Assembly (NCBI GenBank): GCA_019916065.1
Contig: CM034238.1
Location: forward strand, 37,911,375 to 37,975,374
Source: Vitellaria paradoxa
Lineage: Eukaryota > Streptophyta > Magnoliopsida > Ericales > Sapotaceae
DNA length: 64,000 nucleotides
Direction of reading: 5' to 3'
A program made the translations under genes and the position numbers. The notes under the pieces were generated by a model, which was given only the letters and a program-made list of their open reading frames with translations, was not told the origin of the DNA and searched no databases. Positions within the stretch are counted from its first letter, which is position 1, and each line of letters opens with the position of its first letter. Positions 1 through 11,531 of this stretch are shown here, in pieces.

Positions 1-2100
1 GTTTTTTTATGCTGTTGAACATGGCTTAATTGTAGGACCATGTTGTTAGTGGTTAGTTTGTTCAAGTTTAAATTGTAATGCTTCTGATATTGAATTAATT
101 AAGTTTTGTTTTCCTTCCCTTCAATATACGTTGCTCTCAATTTTCAATATACCAGCAATTTTCAAACTTTGTATTTTTCCTTCTTCTGTCAAAATTACCA
201 ACACAAAACTCAAAATTATTATGTCAGTTTATGGCCGTCAAGTAATTATAGTTCATCAATGTTTTCCGTTTGAGACAAAAAATAAATAAATAAATAAATA
301 ATCAAGATAAAAGAGCGAATTAAGAAAGACAACTCAGTTCATAATTTTCTTTTTCGAAATGATTTCACACAGCTTTTTTTCGGTTGGACAAAGAGAGAGA
401 AGTAAAGGGAGAAAAAAAAAAGGATGGAAACGAAAGAGTGCGGATAAAATTTGCATGGGTTATCTGCTCTGTGGGTGTATTTAGTTTAATACAAACTAGT
501 TTTACAAGAAATCATATTTTTATATTGCGGTTTTACATGAAATAAAATATTTTTCACTAACCAATTTTTGGGCAAAATTTTTTCATTTTAACAGTAGAAC
601 CAAAAAAAAAAAAAAAAAAAGTCCTTCGATGCTAAGTGAATGCTTGAAACTTGGAATGAAGTTTATTCTATTCTTGCTATTGTTTGAAATTTTTCAATGA
701 GGAGGGAAGATTGAAAGTTTAATTTTTTTTATTTTTGAACTAAAAATAGATTATAAAAATGAATATATATATATATATGAACAAAATATTTACATGTCAT
801 TATTTCTTTTTGTTTTGGAAAAAAATAGAGATTAAATTAAAATAAAATAAATTTTATTTAATGTTAAAATGAGATAATAAATAAAAATAATGGAAGATCA
901 AATAACTATTATATTGAAATAGAAAAAAAAAGAAATTATCTAATTATAATTTTAAGTGATAGAATCTATTAGAATAACTTTTACTATTAAAATTTAAATT
1001 AAAAAAGATAATTTGTTAAAAAAATAATTACTTAAAATGACATATTGGATAAGATTTTTGTTAACTTTTTATAATTGTAAAATATGTTTCGAACCTTAAC
1101 AAAAGAAAATGGTTATTCTTCTTGTTTTGAATTTTATCTCTTTTCAGTTTCGAACACAGTTGTTAGTTTTGTAACCTCGTAATCTTTTATTCGATTGGAG
1201 GGATAACGTTTTAGCCATGGGTTGAATTTCTAATTCCTTAACTTCTTTTCTTTCCTTCTTTTATTTTTTATTTTTAAGTTATGATCTCGTTTTCTTGCAT
1301 GTTGTAGCTCTCAGGTTATGTATCTCTTTGCTTCCCCCCCCCCCCCCAAAATAATAATAATAATAATAATAATGAGAGTTATGTATCTCTTATTAGTAAG
1401 TTATAATAGCTCTGAGGCAACCCTTTAATAATTCCTCCTTTCCGTTTTTAAGTAAGCAGATGAACCAAATTTACACACTACAAACTAGAGTAGTGAATTT
1501 GGGTTTGGCTACGGTTTATGTATGCTTATTTTGAACTATATATCACATGTTTCACCTAAGTTAAGCCCATCCCAATACTTGTTATTATGTAATTCGAAGC
1601 TCGATCCTTTAATTGGTTTGTAAGCCCAAATTTATTTATAAACTTTGTCAAGAATATATATATATATATATTATTGTCGCGCCAGGATCGCCGAGTTGAC
1701 AGGGCCGGATCATGAGTTTTTATTGTGATATGATGCATCAAAAATTGCCCAAATTAGAAAAAAAATATTGTTTTGTATTAAAATAGGGCCTTGATTATAG
1801 ATATTATGAGTCACCACTTGATACTTTCAAAATAGGTGTGTTGAGGAACCTTAGTTTTGATTTAAGTTAAAAGGTATTTTGATTTATATTTTTGAAATTG
1901 TGATAAAGGACTCTTTTTGTTGACTCTCGACTAGTCTGTGTAATTAGAAATAGTGGGTCTGGAGATTTGGCTACGCACGGAAACCGTTACGCTTGGATAC
2001 TTAGGGATATTCAGAGTCTCTTTCACTCTTTGCAATTGTAATTCCTCAACATAGTACTCTGGTTTATGATGATTATTTACATATAACCTATAAATGCAAA
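1..2100. other. AT-rich intergenic DNA, no gene seen
   Basis: I see no coding region here. The stretch holds simple repeats: an (AT)n tract near 765-778, a run of 15 C followed by (ATA)n at about 1336-1372, and an (AT)n tract near 1655-1670. A short GC-richer patch lies at about 1675-1712. The short open frames match no family I know and have no coding character. Confidence 0.6.
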
Positions 2101-2450
2101 TGATGAATGCAATGTGAGGCAATTGAGCCTAGCTCATGTGCATGAGTGTAGTGTTATGTCTACCTATGTGGCAATGATATACTTAGGGGGCCTATATGCT
2201 ATCCTTATGCATGAGTGTGTGTGGGTTGAGAATGAAATCTGAATTAAAATATGGTCCATGAAGACTGAGGTGACTAGACTCAAACTATACGCTCTAACTC
2301 CTTATGTACCCTATGAAAGGATTAGGTCGACATATTTAAGACCTAAGGTTGTCCAAACTACGTGTTTGAGTGTTTATGTTGAATGAATGCAATAGCCTAA
2401 CTTTAAGTCTAAGTTGGCACCTCACGCAGATGGTCTATGAAGACTGTGGG
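2100..2450. repeat. Degenerate repeat flanking the LTR block, resumes at 6248
   Basis: The segment near 2260-2345 (pattern: tgaagactg, about 50 bases, taccct, ggattaggtc) reappears to the right of the LTR block at 6248-6312 (taccctactaagggattaggtc). A second 'atgaagactgtggg' lies immediately before 2451. The simplest reading is a tandem or dispersed repeat unit of about 160 bp whose second copy was split by the insertion at 2451-6247. This is inference from a by-eye alignment. Confidence 0.4.
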
Positions 2451-3081
2451 TGTCACGCCCCAGATTCCACAACCCGAGTACATGAACAAAAGAACACATA
2501 TTACATCGTTTAACAACTTTTCCTATCCCACATCAAAGCCATATACACACATTATGGAGTGATGAATATAAATAAAAGTTAAAATAAATAAGCTTATATA
2601 CAAATTTAAATAAATGCCTTAATCAAAACCAACTACACAACAAAACTCCAAAACAAAGCTACAACCTCCAAGGCTAATCCCAGATAATCTCCCAGAAATG
2701 AAATAAAAGTAAATCAATATTCACCTCACAAATAGAGGTTTATTACAATCCATTAAAACAATTTTATAAACATTTAATGTAAGTAAATAAAATAAAGAAA
2801 ATCTTAATTCCTACGCTCAGAAAGTCCAGCACTCATCTCAAATTCGTTAACTGCTTCACAAGATGTAAAGGGATGAGCACTAATGCCACGTGTACGCGGA
2901 ACTCTAATAATAATATAAATACAATAATGCCTTAGCATGCTACTAAGTGAAACATTTTTGCACAAATAGAAATTCCAAATAAGAAATTAAATTTATCTAT
3001 TAATTCATCTTCTTTACAATTTAATCATGTATTAACATCACATAACACGTCAAAAGAAGTAATTCGGTTCTAAGGTACTGC

Positions 3082-3169
3082 TGCTTGGTTGTCCCGCAGA
3101 AACAGACCCTAACCAATATACACCATTCTTCAGTGTTTGCTTGATTGTCCCGTAGAAACAGGACCTAAC
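3082..3169 (+). repeat. 56-bp tandem repeat inside the older LTR
   Basis: The unit starting TGCTTGGTTGTCCCG at 3082 repeats at 3138 as TGCTTGATTGTCCCG, a 56-bp period. The second copy is broken at 'ctaac' by the solo LTR and continues after it at 4744 (ctaaccaatatacaccat). That continuation gives independent proof of the empty-site sequence. Confidence 0.7.
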
Positions 3170-4743
3170 TGACCGACCCTAAAATATGTTAGGTTCTACC
3201 TCTCAAGTGCAAAAAGGCAGCCATAGTTTTAACTCGGTGAGTCCGAAGTCGAATTCACAGGGAGCCTATGTTATTCAGTTTCTAGGTTATAAGAGAATTC
3301 AAAATATAAGCGAGGTCTAATATTCAATTGAAACTAAATCCTAGGGTTTTGCAAAATTAAAATTCAAATTAAAATAATTAAACTAACACTACTTAAGGGA
3401 TTCAACAGTTTAAATCTCTGTTTTAGGTTCTAAATGAATTAAACATCAATTCAGGAAATTCAATGAACTTTTAAAACTCAACAATTGAACTAATCTAAAT
3501 ATCAAATTAACTTAAATATCACGGAAATCTAAATTGAATGACAAATTCAAAATTAAAGAGGTTCTTGATTCAACTTTCAAGTCCGGGTAGTTCACTACTT
3601 CACTATGGGATATGTGGGTTCAGATCCGAATTAAGAGCTTGTTCAAAAATATTGAGAATATTTTAAATCCAAAAGTTAGTACTAGTGATTTCAAACAAAT
3701 ATGGTTAAAAACTTTTGTTTTCGAAAGTATTTTCAAACAAACCAAATCAGAATTGAACTTGAATCCTACTTTTAATTTGTTCAAAAGTATTAATCAATGA
3801 TAATCGAAAACCCATACCAGTGATTTCAGCGCATATGGTTAAAGGTTTTTGTTTTTGAAACAAGTTAAAATATATTTAAAAATAGTAGATCCCTATGCAT
3901 GAGGTATCGCAACCCATGTGAAGGATCTATGCACATCCTATAGTGTTTCATGAACTACCCTTCCTTGATTCGTTGAATCAAGAACTACGGTTTTTACACT
4001 AGCATCATTTTAAATGAATCAAAAACAATAAACATGCACGTAATCAATCGATATATTAATTGAAACAAACAAAACATATTATTAAAGAATGAAACAAAAT
4101 CCAACTTACATGGAAAAGTGTTCTGAAAGAAAATAATGAATAACTACTACAACAATGAATAATCCAGCATCGAACATCTCCATAAACAACGCAAATAATT
4201 GAAAACTCTCAAAAAAAAAAAAACTATTCTAAAACTCTCAAAGTATCTAAAAATATGAAAAAGAGGTTCTCCCATTCAGCCGAGTACAAGGCCTTTTAAA
4301 AAGGTTTGAAAGAAACCCTAAAAAGAGAAGCTCAATCCCGTGCATGCTCAGTTACCATGGCCATATGGAAGGGGGTCCGGACCACAGAATGGTCATCTCC
4401 CCAAATTTAATCCAGACAAGCTCACTTGTGGTCCAGACCATTTGGTAAGGGATTCGGACCAAAGAATGGTGGTTACTTTGCTTCTTTTCATTCTTCATAT
4501 TGAGTCTTTAGGCTGGTCTGAACCATTCAAGGTGAAGTCTGAACCATAACTTTTCCTTTGTTTCCTTCGTCCTCTAAGCCATTTTCACAGCTATAAACTT
4601 CGATCTCCTTACCCTTTTCTCTACAATTAAGAAGATAAAGATAGAAGTAATAAAATAACATCAAGACTTCGAATTTAACTATGCAAATGCATTAATAAGT
4701 ATTGCAATATGGAGTTTGTAATTACACTTTTCAAGTGTAATCA
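3170..4743 (-). mobile_element. Athila-type solo LTR with perfect 5-bp TSD
   Basis: This 1574-bp segment has TG...CA ends and is flanked on both sides by CTAAC (3165-3169 and 4744-4748). Read on the minus strand it starts TGATTACACTTGAAAA, like the LTR starting at 8841. Near its end it carries a U5-like stretch (gattcgac, actcaccgagttaaaa, ttgcacttg) that matches the end of the LTR at 10560-10640. Nothing internal remains, so it is a solo LTR left by LTR-LTR recombination. It is nested in the older LTR-type block. The short ORFs in it have no coding meaning. Confidence 0.85.
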
Positions 4744-5963
4744 CTAACCAATATACACCATCCATTAGTGTCTGTTTCCTAGGCCGAAACCTTAGGAATA
4801 TAATATGCCACCCTTAGGCATCTACTTGTTTGTAAGTTACTAGCTACTGGACTTGATTGCCACCCCTGCGTGAGTTTTGGGACTTTCAATATTTGGGTAC
4901 GTATATCTAATATTTTCAGTACCCCTCAACCCAAACAAAACACATCAAATTTCATTTTATATCCACATTAAATAATTTCTTCCTTTATTCCCAAGTTTCA
5001 TGAAAAAAAAAATTGTAAATAAATTACATACCCACGCAGTGCACTGTTAAACACACTTACACATCAAACAAATTAATGCAATTACATCCAAACAACTAAA
5101 ACAGAATGTTCTTGAGCTAGCTTTAATTAGATTATATATACTTAATTTAGAATAACTCATGCAACCACTATACACGTAATGTTTGTATATATATATGAAT
5201 CAATCATTCAATAACTAAAGTATGATCTTTTTATCTACTTTTTTTTTTCACCCACGTGCATATGAAGACAAAAATAATTAATTTAGCATCTAACAATCAA
5301 ATGATCAGATCAATACGCAAGTACATATAAATATGTTCATAGCGTATATATAAGTTCAAACTCCAACATGCTATTGCCAAACAAATCGAAGTGACATAAC
5401 ACTATATATATTTGTGGAATTTTGCCCCTTACCTCAGTTTAGCAGGTCCTATAAGGAAAAGGACTTAAAAAGTTGAAGGTGTAGTGCAATAAAGATATTG
5501 CACAGCCAGGATAACACAGCACAATGAAGAAGAAAACTTAGTCAGAGAAGAAGATGGCTCAGATTCAACACAGTAATAACTACTAAGGTTTTTGGGTGTA
5601 CACATGCATCCTTAAATATATTAAGTTTTAAATAAATTAGATATTACTAATATTCCACCAAGTTTCTTTTAATAACCAATTCCACCCCAAGTCCACAAAT
5701 TTTCATCCAAAATTAAATTGTAGGCTGATAAAAATAAAAAAAAATGTTATCCAAATAATTTCTCAAGAATAATAAAAGAATAAAATAAAATTATCAATAT
5801 ATATACACACATACGTAACATGATATCAGATCACTTCAACAATTTAATTATAATTAAAATCCTATTTCACGTCATAGTCACCTATTAGCCCAACTAACCG
5901 CGTACAATATATTATATTATTAATATTATTTTTTTCTAACAAACACTTAATTTAATGTTATTT

Positions 5964-5990
5964 ACGCGCACGCGCGCGCGCACATATATA
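5964..5990. repeat. Alternating purine-pyrimidine tract (CG)n(CA)(TA)n
   Basis: Twenty-seven bases alternate strictly between purine and pyrimidine, moving from CG to CA to TA steps. Such tracts can adopt Z-DNA under negative supercoiling. It is the densest CpG cluster in a very AT-rich neighbourhood. No functional role is shown by the sequence. Confidence 0.7.
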
Positions 5991-6449
5991 GTGGTAACGT
6001 GAATCCTATTCATTAAATTTGAAATAATTAATATTTTATTTAATTAAAATCAAACCATAATTTATAATCCACAAAAATATTTAAATACCAAAAAAATAAT
6101 TCCCACACAACCCATATGTCTACAATAAAATTAACATTTAATTAGTGGTTCAAGAAATTAAATTAATAAAATTTCTTATTGCCAAATTAAATATTAACTA
6201 AATAAAATAACCAAAGCAAACATTTAAATTTCTAGGTCATTACGACAGGGATCGCACTCAAGCCATTTGCTCGCACTGCCTACATACCCTACTAAGGGAT
6301 TAGGTCAACATAGCTCTGGGAAAGGTTCAACGTGAAAGAGCCTCGGTCCTGATATGGGATGAGGGGAAAAACAAAGTCCTAGCTTTTGGTCTATTTTAGG
6401 AGTAATCGTCTTTGTATTGTCAGAGCCTGGCTTTAAGACTGAAATGAAA

Positions 6450-6863
6450 ATTAGCTCCTCACACATAACTTTTAGAAAATTGCTTAGCTCCAAATGATAA
6501 AGGGCAGTTAGCACCTCATACTTAACTTGCAAAAGGAACCTTGTTCCAGATAGAAAAATAGTTAGTATCTCGCGCATAATTGGGAAATTGTTAACTAGGG
6601 AAAGAGCCTTGCTCCAAACGAAAAGGATAGTTAGCACCTAGTGCCTAACTGAGGAAAGAGCCTAGTTCCAAGGGAAGAGATAATTAATGCTTTGTACATA
6701 ACTGGGAAATGGAGTTTCACTCCAAATGAAAGGGAATAGTTAATGTCTCACACATAACTGGAGATAGAGTTTCACTCTGTTGCAGAATTCAACTCCAATG
6801 GAAGAGACAGTTATTGCCTCAAACATAATTGTGGAAAGGAGCCTCGCTCCAAGAATGCGCCTC
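6450..6863 (+). repeat. Degenerate minisatellite, about 7 units of 53-71 bp
   Basis: Units start with (g/a)ttaRYRcctc near 6450, 6507, 6561, 6630, 6683, 6739 and 6810. Each contains a 'cataactgggaaa'-like middle and a 'gagcc/tttcgctccaa' end. Spacing varies (57, 54, 69, 53, 56, 71), so indels have accumulated. The array lies upstream of the polypurine tract at 7411 and is probably part of the 3' non-coding region of the Athila-type element whose LTR begins at 7420. The reverse-strand ORF across it is a by-product of the repeat. Confidence 0.6.
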
Positions 6864-7410
6864 ACATAGGTGAGTGAATATCTATCATTTGGGAAAAGAA
6901 CTCAGCTCAGATCGAGAGCTTAGTTCTTGGTGATGATGGTCAAGTCTAAGTGAATAACCTAGAAGCCTCATATGATGTGGGTGATGTAATTAGATATGAT
7001 CTGATATGTTTAGGGGACATCATGACTTAAAAATCACTAGTTTAGCCAATCTTAAATCATTTACAGTTTCTAGAACCATGCTCATTGATTATGACTTGTT
7101 AGGCTTGAACTTGGTTCATTTTTTATCTCAATCACTTGTTGACATTTTGAGACCATGCCATAGATGTTTGTGGGCAGCATCACTGCAAACCCTCACAAGA
7201 CCTTACTCATCCACTAGGGGGAACCTAGGGATTTAAAGGACTTGCCTCATGCACTAAGTGTGGCTATGTGTCTCCTACGAAAATGAACCTCCCTTTCAGT
7301 TAGAATTGTTATTTTTTATTTTTAGTTGAATAAAATGGATTTTCTTGGTATGTGTTCATCTTCCCTTGATCATAATTCTTTCCATTACTAGGGACTAGCA
7401 ATGTCTAGGT
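6864..7410 (+). other. Probable 3' non-coding part of an Athila-type element
   Basis: No protein family is recognisable here. The last 40 bases (ttactagggactagcaatgt) closely match the sequence just before the 3' LTR of the large Athila-type element (42080-42100: ttactagggactagtaatgt). The segment is therefore very probably retroelement interior rather than host DNA. Confidence 0.5.
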
Positions 7411-7418
7411 TGGGGGGT
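7411..7418 (+). promoter_or_regulatory. Polypurine tract of the left Athila-type element
   Basis: TGGGGGGT, preceded by the conserved 'ctagcaatgtctagg' context and followed immediately by an LTR start, has the position and composition of a plus-strand primer. The equivalent tract in the central element is at 42107-42117. Confidence 0.65.
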
Positions 7419-7419
7419 G

Positions 7420-8840
7420 TGATTGCTCGCAATCATTGTTAATTTTAACTTTATTTTATACTCTTCTTTGGAACATTTATCAAGTAAAATTTATTTCTTA
7501 TCATTTTTTGATTATTTATATTATTTTTGTGTGTTTTGTAGGAGTATGAAGGGAAAACACTCAAAGAAAGGCAACTTGGAAGCTTAAAGAAGGAAATTAG
7601 CAGAGAAGTAGAAAAGTTTGTTGATTACAACTTAGGGCATATCTAAAGCTTTTGGGGTCTAATTGAGGTGATTCAAAAGCCCAAAATTAAGTTCACACTC
7701 TGAGCTACAATTTTGTGAGACCTCAAGTCCAAAAGAGGTCTACATCTACCCCGAAATTAGCTTGCAAAGTTGCACAATTCAAAATTTTTCAGATGGTTTA
7801 GCGTGACACCTTATCAGTGTTTTGACTATAAGTTTTTACTCACAACTCGGATTGATGTGATTCTTTTCAGGTTGGAAAGAAGACTCGAACGGCTACAATA
7901 TAATGGGAGCTAAACACTATCCTCTAGCATCCTAACGGCACCGGGAAGGCAAAATCTAGTAGCTCCTGACTCTCCTTACTAGTTCTGGCGTCCCAACACG
8001 ACGGCTTCGATGGTTCAGATTTTAAGGTTTTTTCGCGCTCTTTTATAAATACGAATGTTGTATCAAACTTTTGTGAGCTGTTCATACATTTTAGGGTTAT
8101 TTTTATGATAGTTTGTTTTAGTTTTAGATAGTTTTGATTACATTTGATTTGAAGATTTGGATTCAAGTATTTGGTTTAGTTAAAGTTTCGTAATGTGTTT
8201 GTTTTTCTTTCTCTTATGGTTTATGCATGTAAGTTACTTTGTGTTCAATTATTTCAATTCTATACTCTAAGTTCAGATTTATTTCATATTTCTTTTCATT
8301 TCTTTAGACTTTAATATCTTCTTTTGTTTTTGTTTTTTGTTTTACATCAATGGATGGTTTGCAAGTATATTTTCCTCTTAGAAGTTCAAGCATATTACGC
8401 TAGGGTTTGCTCTTGGCTTCAAGCCATTGAAGGTTGTATGGTAATTTGGTGAACTCAAATGTAAAAAATATTTTTAAATGAAATATCTTTTTGATTTCTA
8501 ATTGGAATCTCATAGTAAGTTAGGGTTCTTTCAAAATCAAATCACTCGTGTTACAATCATAGCTTGGTTACGATTGGCCACTCATTTATACCAAATGTTT
8601 GATTCAATGGCCTGGTGATTTATAACTTATTTTATAAAAACCATAACATGAGGTTTTCTTTTGAAATCGATTCACCAATGCTACAATTAAAGCCTGGTTA
8701 TAAGTTGATACTCATGCACACTAAGTGTTCAATTCAATGTCCTAGTGAGTCCGAAACTAATTTTAAAAGCGTCTGCTTGCCTTGAGTTCCATAAATAAGA
8801 TTTTAATGAAATATCTTCCAACCTAGCAATGCATGTCCAT
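7420..8840 (+). mobile_element. Athila-type 3' LTR, interrupted at its right end
   Basis: It starts TGATTGCTCGCAATC, a TGATT start shared with the LTRs at 8841 and 30146 and containing a 6-bp inverted repeat, directly after a polypurine tract. It runs about 1.42 kb before a second LTR begins at 8841. No continuation is seen after the second element, because an assembly gap intervenes. It is therefore a 3' LTR truncated by, or hosting, the next insertion. Confidence 0.6.
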
Positions 8841-10660
8841 TGATTACACTTGAAAAATGTAATTACAAAGCATAATTTAAAACATAAATCATGCATTACT
8901 TCAATTAATTTTAAAGTTTTAGTTATGTTTTGTAATTTATGATTTTTTGTTTTCAAAATGCAGAGAAAAGCTGAAAATTATCAAAATAAGCAATTGTGAA
9001 GAATTGAAGAAGCTATTGTGGTTTGGACACCTCGACGGGTGGTCCAGACGAGAACTAAAGCATGCCAGAGTAAGAAAGTGCAAGAATAGGCTTTAGTGTC
9101 TATTGAGGCATTTCGCTTAACACTTGGCACGCATTGAGAAAACAGCTTCAAAACAAAAATGCCAATATGTCCAATGACTTTTAGGACTTCCTCATCATCC
9201 TAAGAGCCACCCCAAGGAATAAGATCAGTTATCATGGCCATCGAGGAGAAGAAAATGGCCCGAAGTTCAAGAAGGTCGAAGCTGTGTGCAGCTGAAGTTC
9301 TAGCTTGACACCCTATTAGCTTTTTAACCATAACTTTTTGGTCACAACTCTGATTAACTTGATTCTCTCTAGGTTGGAAAGAAGACTTGAAGGGCTATAA
9401 TTTTTGTTTTTTGGCTGAAGCCTGAATCCATCGTCTTTAAGGTCAAAATCATAATGGAAGTTGAGGATAGAAACCTGTCAGAAGCAAGACACAAATTGAA
9501 GAGGAAGTACACTTGCTTATAAAAGAAGAACGTGTACGGCCGTTCAGGGGGACTTCACACATATGCTTTTCTCTGTAATTTTTAGGTTAGTTTTTCATTA
9601 AAAATAGATTAGTGTAGAGAGTTTTCAGTTTAGTTTTTGAAGAATTTTTGGATTGATTGCTTTTGGATTTGAGTTTAATTCATTACGAAGAATGGTACGT
9701 GCTTTGTTTTATTCAATGAAATTTATTTTATTTTTGTATTCTCTTTTTATTTGCTGTTTTATTATTTCATCCATGTTAGGCTAGATTTTTATTATGGATT
9801 CAACCCATTAATGATAGGTGGATCTTTATTTGAATGTTGGTTGTGATCGAATCCAAGCATACAACATAAAAGTTGCATATCAGGGTTCTTGTTCTCTAAA
9901 TCTATTTTCTAATGTTTTCAAAACCTTCAAAAACTTGTGTAGTTGATCAAATTTCCTTGAAATCACTGGTAACTGCACAAGATTATAACGTTCTTAATAC
10001 TTCTAAAACAAACAAAATAGATTTAGATATGTTTTTTGGTTTTCTTTTTCTTTTGATCTTCAAAACCTTCGAAAATGTGTAACCTCAATCATATTTCATT
10101 GAAATCCCTGAAGATGCTACATGATTAAAACTTTCTTCATATTTTGAAATCAAAGAAAAGAGATCTGAACCAAAGAATGTTTTCAAGATGATATCTTTCC
10201 GGTTTTATTTATCCTAAACGTGATTTTAAATTCGTGCTTTGGAAATTAAAGCTTTCATAGTAAAATCTTTCCGGTTTAATTTTCCTAAATGCGAGCGGTA
10301 AACCGAGATAATAATTATATCCAAACATAAGAATAAGGTATTCACCCAGAATTGTAGGTTAAATCAAGATCTTAAATTATCTTAAATGCATACTGTTATT
10401 TCTTTCATTTTAGTTTAATTTAATTGTTGCAATTTAGTTTATTTATTTTAGTAGTTAGTAAATCAAAACTTCTTAAAACTTAAAATTAATTTTCTTTTCC
10501 TGTCTTTTAAAACAAAACTAGTAGGTAGAAGAACTTAGAAAACCCTAGTATTCAATCTCATAGCTCCCAGTGGATTCGATCTCGGTCTCACTGAGTTAAA
10601 AGTACACCGCATGCCCTTGCACTTGGGGGTTAGTTTAAATGCAATTTTTAAACACAGTCA
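8841..10660 (+). mobile_element. Athila-type 5' LTR (1820 bp)
   Basis: It starts TGATTACACTTGAAAAATG, as the solo LTR does in reverse (minus strand from 4743), and ends ACACAGTCA just before the primer site. Near its end lies the U5-like block (gattcgatctcggtctcac, cccttgcacttggggg) also seen in the solo LTR and, in part, in the central element (CCTTGCACTTGGGGG). It precedes a gag relic in the same orientation. Confidence 0.75.
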
Positions 10661-10666
10661 AGTTTT

Positions 10667-10683
10667 TGGCGCCGTTGCCGGGG
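10667..10683 (+). promoter_or_regulatory. Primer binding site for tRNA-Asp
   Basis: TGGCGCCGTTGCCGGGG is the exact complement of the 3' end of plant tRNA-Asp (GTC), the usual primer of Athila-type elements. It lies six bases after the LTR end. Confidence 0.9.
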
Positions 10684-10756
10684 AGCTTAGTTTTGATTCA
10701 TTAGGATAACTCTAGGTTACACTTTTACTATTTCCTTGAAAAAAAAAAAAGAATTA

Positions 10757-11531
10757 ATGAACTTGGATTATTTTTCTTATAATGCTAGTTCACTAGATAC
10801 CACCCACCGACTCATTGGTTATTTAGGCAGCATTTATGGAATTGATTTTTACCTAAAAACTTTTTCTATGCTACCTAAATTTTATGGACTTCAACATGAG
10901 GAACCCAGAGTTCATTTAGAACATTTTGAGTCAGTTTGTTTCTATTGCACGAATGGTTACATGAATGACACATTTAAGTATGATTTTTCCCGTTATTATC
11001 ATGCCGTTACTTGGTCCATTAATATTTGGGAAGAGTTTCAAAATGATTTTATTATAACTTTTTTTCCTAATTTTCAAAACTTCACCTTCTGCTTTCAAAT
11101 TGGAAATTTTTGTTTCAAGAAGGGTGAAGTATTTTATAAATACTAGGAGAGATTAAAAAACCTTTCAGAAACTTTCCCAAATCATGGACTAGAATTAGGG
11201 TACATTCTAGGCATATTCTACAATGCTCTACCTTGTGAGTTAAACCAAGCGTTTGATAAAAGTTTAGGTAGGGAATTTCTTGACCTTACCCCAGAAGAGG
11301 CATGGTCATTTTTTGAATTTCTCTATAAAAACGCCAAGCCATGGGAAAAACTTGAACCTAGTTTTGAACCTCATTCACTTGAAAGCCACACTGACCCTTT
11401 CTCACTTACTCCTACTTCACTTGATCCTTATGATCCATCCTTAGAAAGTAGAGTAGTTGTGGAGCCCAATTACTTGCATATTGCATGTCCTAATCCTACT
11501 CTACTCACTGAGGGCCAGTTTGAGGAGCCTT
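10757..11531 (+). pseudogene. Athila-type gag relic
   Basis: The frame from the ATG at 10757 encodes a degraded retrotransposon gag (capsid) domain. It aligns with the gag of the central element in the order LPKFYGL, a FEDVC-like block, an IWEEFQNDFI-like block, and GEVFYKY. The first stop is TAG at 11144-11146, where the central gag has Trp (AWERFKEL), so it is a Trp-to-stop change. Downstream of it the same frame stays open to 11531 and keeps homologous blocks (FPNHGLELG, FYNALPCEL, LTPEEAWSFFEF). No zinc knuckle or pol is visible before the assembly gap. It lies 74 bases after the primer site. Certainty about the family is high; it is non-functional. Confidence 0.75.

Larger units (their letters stand above)
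2451..6247. mobile_element. Old LTR-type insertion (probable solo LTR), itself interrupted
   Basis: The block begins TGTCACGCCCC and ends ATTACGACA, so it has TG...CA ends that are roughly inverted copies of each other, as many plant Ty3/gypsy LTRs do. Without the nested 1574-bp solo LTR (3170-4743) it is about 2.2 kb. No gag or pol is seen inside. The interior around 4890-5000 (gggtacgtat, atattttcagtaccc) is clearly related to 43660-43770, so the family occurs twice in the window. The target duplication is imperfect: only GGG is shared at the edges. A truncated non-autonomous element is the alternative. Confidence 0.5.

Noticed and set aside
6305..6637. 110-codon minus-strand ORF
   Set aside because: It overlaps the minisatellite array and matches no family. 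The repeat structure keeps the frame open.
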